This document shows positions 57,530-64,000 of a DNA stretch of 64,000 nucleotides, one piece after another (within the stretch, counting starts at the first letter, position 1; each line of letters opens with the position of its first letter). The translations under genes were made by a program, and so were the position numbers. Source of the DNA: Salvia splendens (lineage: Eukaryota > Streptophyta > Magnoliopsida > Lamiales > Lamiaceae); NCBI RefSeq assembly GCF_004379255.2, contig NC_056051.1:6908062-6972061 (forward strand). The letters are read 5' to 3'. Below the pieces are notes generated by a model that was given only the letters and a program-made list of their open reading frames with translations, did not search any database and had not been told where the DNA came from.

Positions 57530-58699
57530 ACAAAGATACACTAACCGGGCGTAATACAACCCAATGAAGAATGGAGAAATTAAACGGAAATAAACTGAAT
57601 TGAAATTACAAAGAAGAATTCGAAACAATAAACCGTAAAGATGTAAGCCGAGTCGAGGAGTCCTCTTTCCGCAAGACGAGATACGCCCCGTTAGTGCTCT
57701 CAGATTGGTGTGTCGTCCCCAAAGATAAAACGGCTTCGTCTCTGAAGTAGCAACCCCGCTAGCAGCAGAGCTCCGGCGAACGGGAGTAAGGCAGGGGCAG
57801 AGCTTCGTCGGGAAGATTATGCAGAGAGGGAGAGAGCGTGTATGCAAGAATGCTTGTGTATGTTCTGTGTAGAATGCAATGGATGCATGCCTATTTATAG
57901 GCCAAGTCCACCGTTGTTGATGGAGTCAACAGCCATTATGTGTGTCATGATGGCTTGACTGTAACTGCCGGGGGTTATTGACTGGTGCACTAGCCATTGG
58001 GAGCTGAAGAGACACGACGCACCTGGACATGGTACACGACGGGATACACCATGGACCGTCGGGGTCCATCGGGGACCTTTTGTCTCCTGTTATGCATCGG
58101 GTCCAGCGGGACCTTTTGTCTCCCGTTATGCGTCAGGGTACAGCGGGAACATGACGTGGACCAGGACCCGTCGGGGATAGCGTGGAGTTTGGGGTGGTCT
58201 AAAAAGAACAAGCGGAGCTTGAACCATGCTCAACGACCAGCTCCAAAGAACAGCCCAAAGACCAATTGCCAAGGCACAAGGCACTAGGCACCCGACACAC
58301 GGGTCACGGGTAACGGTGCGCGGCTCGCGGGCAGGCAGCTGCGGCGCGCGCGCGTGCGCGCGTGTGGGCTCTGTCACCCATCTTATTCGACGATAATTAT
58401 TACACATAATAATTCATCTTATTAAATACTTCATCAAAGAAGTTTATCATCCCGATGTGGGATAATTAACACTTAGTTAATTAATCCCTTAGTTTTTCTC
58501 ATAGCTCATTTCTAGCTTTATTGTGACCAACTTTAATATATTATTTCTCACTCACCGGGAATCAGATTTGAGAAAATGAATATACTACGGTAATCTATTC
58601 GGAACGTAGATCGACGCTATTGCATTTAATTTCATAAAATTAAATGTCTTGTAACATTTATTATTAGCCAAAGTCGTTTGACCAAGCACGATCCCAACA
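57530..58699 (-). repeat. LTR of a minus-strand retrotransposon, possibly Copia
   Basis: On the minus strand it starts TGTTGGGATCGTGC at 58699, has a TATA-like CCTATAAATAGG near 57900, a transcribed-looking GC-richer part and ends GTATCACA at 57530. The 58330-58365 region is a GCGCGC run. The flanks do not form a target duplication, so it is probably the 3' LTR of an element whose interior continues to the right and was then disrupted. Confidence 0.5.
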
Positions 58700-59152
58700 A
58701 TCCCACACATGAGTGGAAATTGCCAAATGCATATGTATGCAGACACAAGCTCAACCCTCAAGAGGTATGTAAGCATAAGGATATGTAGTTTTTGATTTTG
58801 AACCATCCATAGTCAACATCATCGGATATACATGCAGACTAGTAGCGCGATGCTTTGAACTATTCATCCACGGCGTGCACCGAGACAATGATGTTAACTC
58901 TTAAACACCTCAACCCCATCCGTTCTCACGTTTTGTGTCCATTTCAGGCCTTGGACACCACTTTGGATTCATAAGTGTATTGTTTGAAGCGACCACACTT
59001 CACACTTACATAGGTGATTCCTCGTTAAGTATCTTGCCATACTTGGTCTCCTTGAGAACTTCATTTTAACGAGATCCTTTAGGGATCATTAAAAGTCATA
59101 GACTTAACCTTACCACTAGGCAAGTTTTTCAACACTCTATTTGTCACGACCG
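58700..59152 (-). other. Internal remnant of the same retrotransposon
   Basis: Non-coding sequence to the right of the LTR at 57.5-58.7 kb; no ORF. It ends abruptly at a new LTR-like end (TGTCACGACCGCCC) at 59153. Confidence 0.35.
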
Positions 59153-61000
59153 CCCTCACTAAGGATAGTAAAGACGGGGAAATCGTGACTAGGGAAGGGA
59201 CGAAGGTGCAGGGAAGAAAAAGAGGAAAGCAATGAAAGACAACATCTTAAACAAAGCTTCAAAAGAAGAGTTTTAATCGATTAAACAATTAAGGAGCGGG
59301 TTAATATCTCAAGGTAAATAATGTTAAAAAGTAGTGTGGGGCAAAACGAAAGACTTTAACAAGAACGATTCGAAACACGGCAGCGGAAAAACAAGTATCA
59401 GAGGAGAGTCATAGGATGACGCCCATGTTTGAAGACACGACGCATCCGAGAATTCCTAAAGCTCACTCAACATCCGCCGCAACATCACCCCTCAACCTGC
59501 ACATAAAGAAAAAGGATATGCAGGGCTGAGTACTTGTTGTACTCAATGGGCTCATGCCGAAAACATTTTATAACAGTTATGTCATCCATACCGGTGAACC
59601 CGAGTTTTATATGTAGTAAGAAATATCACGAGTATCACAAAAACACTTTTCACAGACCGGCCGGTCAAAACAATCTCCCCACTTTCTCATCAATCAATCA
59701 ATCACATCCTCTTACCATAGTGCGACGAAAGTGTGGCCACACTATTCGCCCACGAGACCGGCCGACTAGCAAGGACGGCTCATGATCCCCTCTGTGTACA
59801 CAGCCAGATAGGGTTTGCGGCCCTACTCAGACCCGAATTCGTTTATCATAGCCCTATAGCCTAATGGAGCGAACTCACAAACTAGGCATCAAGCACAATC
59901 TCAACATAGCCTTATAGCCTAACGGAGCAAGCTCAAACGAACTAGGCATCAGGCAACAATCTCAACATCAAAACAATCACGGCATGACATAACACTTTAA
60001 ACCACCCTTATAACACCACACCATATTTTCGGAAAAATAAAGAGGTTTGAAAAGAAAGCCCACCTCGTTCGCTTAACAATTCACAATCCAACTTATGGCA
60101 ACTCTCGTTCCTCGAGTTTACGAATACAATCACCCTTGTCAACGACAACACAAGTCAGCCTTCCACAGAATCATATTACCATGCATGTCCTATCGTTTCT
60201 CTCTCATCGTTTTTCTCAATTTGCCCAACCCAATGTTCGTCACAAAGATGGAAAAACACACCATAATATATTTCAACGTATCTCACGTGATCACATCATT
60301 AAACACGTTCCTTGGACATACATGCATCATATAATACTTTTAAACTTGAAAATAAATATCCTTTTATCAAAGCAGAAAACTGGCAGAACTGCGCGACCGT
60401 TTTATAAAAATCACTAAAAATTCACCCGACCTCATATGAAGCTAAATTTTGGTCACACCACAGAATACACATTCAAGTTCATCCAGACAAATTTTCACAC
60501 TGAAATAACGTCTTTATTCAGTCAAAACAATAATTAAACTCTCTGGTCGGAACATAAAATTTCTGGCAGCACTGCGCAGTTCATTTGAAAAATTTACCAT
60601 AAATTCATCCAATGCCCAAAAAGGCTGAAAATTTAACACGACTCAGAAGACACTTCAAATTTTCATCTAGTTTAAGAATCACATCAATCGGAGGTCATTT
60701 GGTCAGTCAAAAAGAAAACGAAACATTATTGGCGAGAACACGAGTTTCTGGCAGATTTGCGCAGTCAACTTCAAAAATTTATTAAAAATTCATTTTTCGA
60801 TAAAAAGGCTGAAATTCATACGAGACACGGAAAACACCTTGGAGCTGAAGAACTCCCGGAGGAGAAATCCTTGAAAAAATCGTCATCTTCATCATAATAG
60901 AAGTGGACGAAATTTTCATAGTGAAAATTAATTAATTTCTGTCTCATTTATTCTCCTATATATAATAGTTCATATTGGGCCCAGTCAGGGATCTATGGAA
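59153..61000. repeat. Gypsy LTR-like sequence related to the 7.7-9.9 kb LTR
   Basis: Begins TGTCACGACCGCCCTCACTA. From 59487 it shares CTCAACCTGCACATA, TGCAGGGCTGAGTACTTG, GGGCTCATGCCGAAAACA, GTGTGGCCACA, GAGACCGGCC and AGGGTTTGCGGCCCTAC with the right LTR of the first element. Internal duplications occur at 59850-59970 (the CATAGCC..TATAGCCTAA block). No internal domain adjoins it, so it may be a solo or truncated LTR. The right boundary is uncertain. Confidence 0.5.
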
Positions 61001-62012
61001 GGCTTTGGATATGGGCTTCCCCACTTAGCTTTTTACTAATTAAATTGAACCCACAATTTAATACAAGCTTATATTGGAATATTACGAGCAGCCACTACAG
61101 ACGTAATATTGAACTCCCCATCCAAATCCGAAATTACAAGTAATTCGGGTTTCCACTTTGTCTATTATTCATTTCCCGCGCTTAAGATATAAATGCCCAT
61201 TAATTAATTAAAGTCTGCTATGGACTTAATTAATTAACATCTTATTAACTCCAAGAGTAGACTTAGCAAGAAACACTTATTTATTATTCATAGAGTAATA
61301 AAACTCCAACTGGCCAGTTTCCGAATAAAAAAACCTTGTTCAAGCTCCTCTTGAGGACATTATCAAACGAGACTCACCTCGTGCGCGATTCAACATAATA
61401 GCAATCCTAGCACCGCTAGATAATGATCACCACTACCCAATATACCTGGATCGTTGGGTGACGAAAAACCCGCACCTTTGGTAAGTCAAAGTAGTAGATA
61501 CTCAATATCGTATGCTCAATACTAACGTATGTAGATTAAGAAATAGATATTTATCAAGACCTAGTCTTTCAGTAGATAGCATAAAGACAAGTCTTGCTGT
61601 TAGATCCATTCAGTGCTATACCACACCAATGTCATCTTATTTCAATAAGGCTTAGAAATAATCGGACTGACATTGCAACCTTTCACGATAGGTAGCCAAA
61701 GCCTATCTAGGTTGTAAAATTCTTCTTTTTCTTTTGCAAAGCATTGCATAGAACCGACTGTAGTTACCTTAAAGTGGACGACGCCCACAACCAGTCTACT
61801 AAGCAAAAGACTTAGGCTTTGTTTACTTCTTATGCATTTAAATGTTTATAAAACATCTCATAAACGCACAAGCAAACACAATGTAATAATATACTGATTC
61901 TATTCGTGCGAAATGCTCGAATAATACTGAATCGGGTCAAAAGTGGATTGTAGAGTTTTTACGTATACATGCAACGTTATATTCGTGCGAACTCTCGCTC
62001 GAAACATGCTTT
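61001..62012. other. Retrotransposon-like non-coding sequence, no gene seen
   Basis: No ORF or domain. The stretch 61330-62010 may be non-coding interior of an LTR element. Pol sequence expected downstream of the Athila gag is absent here, so the Athila element is truncated or broken by other insertions. Confidence 0.3.
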
Positions 62013-64000
62013 TCAGTATACTAACCCTAACACTGAGATGGTGTCGCCCCCTATCTTCGTTCCACTCGGCTCTCCACTTGGTTGTTTCGGTCGAGGTCCA
62101 TCATAAGTAGTTTCTGACCTCAATGTAACCTTACTCACATTCGCCTTTTCGGGTGTTTGGACTGTAGACGGGAGTTTCCCTGCATTTCCTCTTATTTCAC
62201 CCATCGAACTGGCCAGTTGGGCCAACTGTCTATTCATCATATACATGTTTGCTTTATGTTCCTTCTGGGCATTTTGCATCCCCTGCACTACTTCGTTGTG
62301 GGATTGCAACTCGCCCTTGATACCTTGCTATGACGCGAGCAATTCTCCCATCATGTCCTCCATGGACCTCCTTGACCTGTTAAGGTATTGTGACTGAGTT
62401 GGGCCTTGGTGCTGGTTATACTGGGAACTTTGGTTGGGCTGGAAATTTTGAAAGTTTTGCTGTTTCTGGTTAGGTGGGTATTGGTCATACTGGCCAGGAG
62501 GGTTATACTGGTCTTGGTGATATTGATTCTGATTTTGGTTTTGGAACTGATTTTGGTTCTGATGGTGTTGGGGTGCTTGATTCGGCTGATTTTGGTGATT
62601 GTGGAAGTTTCTCTGGTGGGGTGGTACATAAACAGGGTTTTGGTTCTGGTTTTGTGGGTGTTGGTTTTGGGATTGTTGGTTCCTTCCTGACTAGTTGAAT
62701 TGGTGGTCCGGGTTTGCTAGTCCACGGTTGGGGTTTTGGTTCGGGTGGGGGTTATATTGGTTCTGACCTTGACCTTGGTTTTGATTTTGGTTCCCATCTC
62801 CCCATCGATAATTTGGGTGATCCCTCCATGGTCCATCCCGTTGTCTCCCTTGGATCCAGTGCCCACTAGAATTGTAGTACCCGGCAGCATTGACTTGCTC
62901 CATACTGACCAAGTCGTTTGGCTGATCATAGCTCGGTCTTTGGTTTCCTGTTCTGCACCCTTGTAGTTCCCAACTGGGGAAGTCGGCGGTGTATTCTTCT
63001 CGATTGCATCCAGGAGTGACTTCTTCAGCTCATCCATTTTCAAATCCATCTTCTGTTCAAGCTTCTGCTCCTGGTCAGTAGACGAGGCACTTGCAACCCT
63101 TTCTCGGTTGTGTCCATCCCTTGAATGGTCATACTCCATCTTCGTACTCAGTAGCTTCCTTAGGACCCTCTTTGCTTCGCTGACCCGTAGCTGCGTGAAG
63201 CTTCCTCCCAACGACGAATTGGCCAGGTCCTTGGTTGTTATGTTCATCCCCTCATAGAAGGTATGATGTATCTCAATGTCCGCCATGCGATGATTGGGAC
63301 ATGCATCTAAAAGGCCCATATACCTCGCCCAATAATCGCTCAAGGGTTCATCGTACCCTTGCTTCACACTAGTTATTTCCCTCTTCAGCGCGCTTGTCTT
63401 GGATGACGGGAAAAACTCGCCTAGGAATACTGACTTGAAATCAGCCCAACTCTCAATGGAGTCGGGGGGCAGGCGCATGAACCAGGTGTTTGCCTCCCCT
63501 TTCAAAACGAACGGCAAAGCCTTCACTCTGTAATCATCCTCGGTCGCCCCTGCTGGCCTCCTCTGCGCCCTACAAATCTTACAAAACTCATGAAGGAACT
63601 CGTAAGGCCATTCGTAACTCTTCCCGCAGTACGTAGGCAGAATTGCGATCACATGAGGCTTCACATCACAGGCAGTTTGCCCTGGGGTCACAACTATGGC
63701 TTGAGGTGGTTCTCCCTCGGTATGTGCGTTCAGCGTCCCGATCTCAGGATCTTCTTCTCCTTGAGCGGCCATCCTTCTCGGGTTTCCCTCTATCCCTGGT
63801 ATCTCTTCCGGTATTGGTCCTTCTATGGTGTATTGCTCCTCGTCACTACTCGAACCTAAGTCAGACAAAGCCGTCGACAAGCCGGATCGAGTGGTTACGA
63901 GTATAGTCCCTCGCTGAAGTACCTTCGGCCTCCACTGGTCAGGAGTCGAACTGCTTCTCATAAACTGAAATAAAAAGAAAGAGAAAAAATTATCCACAAT
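62013..64000 (-). pseudogene. Athila-type gypsy gag, frameshifted, cut by window edge
   Basis: The main ORF (63997-62717) contains the capsid region IAILPTYCGKSYEWPYEFLH, ANTWFMRLPPDSIESWADFK, FFPSSKTSALKREI and HHTFYEGMNITTKDLANSS, characteristic of Athila gag. Near 62945 the frame changes and continues as SYDQPNDLVSMEQVNAAGYY, followed by a long Gln/Asn-rich stretch spread over other frames (62351-62700). A C-terminal piece (62309-62013) has NRQLAQLASSM. The 5' LTR would lie to the right, beyond the window. Downstream protease/RT is not seen to the left. Confidence 0.8.

Noticed and set aside
57509..57847. 112-codon minus-strand ORF
   Set aside because: Within an LTR-like sequence with TATA box and leader; no domain and no homologous exon.
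62406..62690. Val/Leu/Gly-rich ORF that looks like a membrane protein
   Set aside because: Antisense of the Gln/Asn-rich Athila gag tail; low-complexity artefact.
1..64000. A defence island, biosynthetic operon or other prokaryote-type system
   Set aside because: All genes are plant nuclear genes with spliceosomal introns. The single P450 and its pseudogene have no neighbouring terpene or transferase genes, so no plant biosynthetic cluster is supported either.

Overview
The window is nuclear DNA from a dicot plant. It contains intron-bearing genes with GT..AG splice sites, plant-specific families (STOP1-type zinc fingers, DUF616, CYP716-type P450) and dense plant transposons: Tekay, Tat and Athila gypsy lineages, PIF/Harbinger, hAT and Stowaway MITEs. 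The species is not identified; an asterid such as Lamiales is only a guess. No rRNA or tRNA gene, CRISPR array or prokaryote-type system was seen.

Layout: (1) 1-9.9 kb: a decayed minus-strand Tekay-type gypsy element, cut on the left by the window edge and joined on the right to a truncated Harbinger fragment. (2) 10.9-15.9 kb: two convergent genes, an FHA-PIN gene like PARALLEL SPINDLES 1 (plus) and a STOP1-like zinc-finger gene (minus) with one frameshift. (3) 17.8-21.2 kb: a hAT-type element with nested insertions and a solo LTR. (4) 23.3-29.7 kb: a pseudogene of the plastid pyruvate dehydrogenase E2 subunit (EMB3003-like), with a 4.5-kb non-autonomous LTR composite in one intron. The composite has three LTRs, an inverted gag and an apparent captured KRI1 fragment. 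(5) 33.4-38.0 kb: an intact seven-exon DUF616 gene (EMB2756-like). (6) 43.4-46.5 kb: an intact four-exon CYP716-like P450, and at 55.7-57.2 kb a broken tandem copy. Between them sits a very young Tat-lineage element (LTRs 678/679 identical) that lacks protease and reverse transcriptase. (7) 57.5-64 kb: layered LTR remnants and an Athila-type gag running off the right edge.

The four low-copy genes occur in the order PS1 - STOP1 - plastid E2 - DUF616. From memory, Arabidopsis has the same order on chromosome 1 (At1g34355, At1g34370, At1g34430, At1g34550), so this looks like a conserved ancestral block. Two of the four (E2 and STOP1-like) are broken here. Since the Arabidopsis E2 gene is essential, a functional copy probably exists elsewhere, and this block may be a fractionating duplicate. 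The P450 pair is a separate local tandem duplication, one copy kept and one destroyed by exon loss, a 1-bp deletion, a MITE and a nearby retrotransposon.

The most unusual objects are the KRI1-carrying three-LTR composite, the young PR/RT-less Tat element with three tandem-repeat arrays, and the P450 exon split by a Harbinger MITE whose empty site survives in the sister gene.
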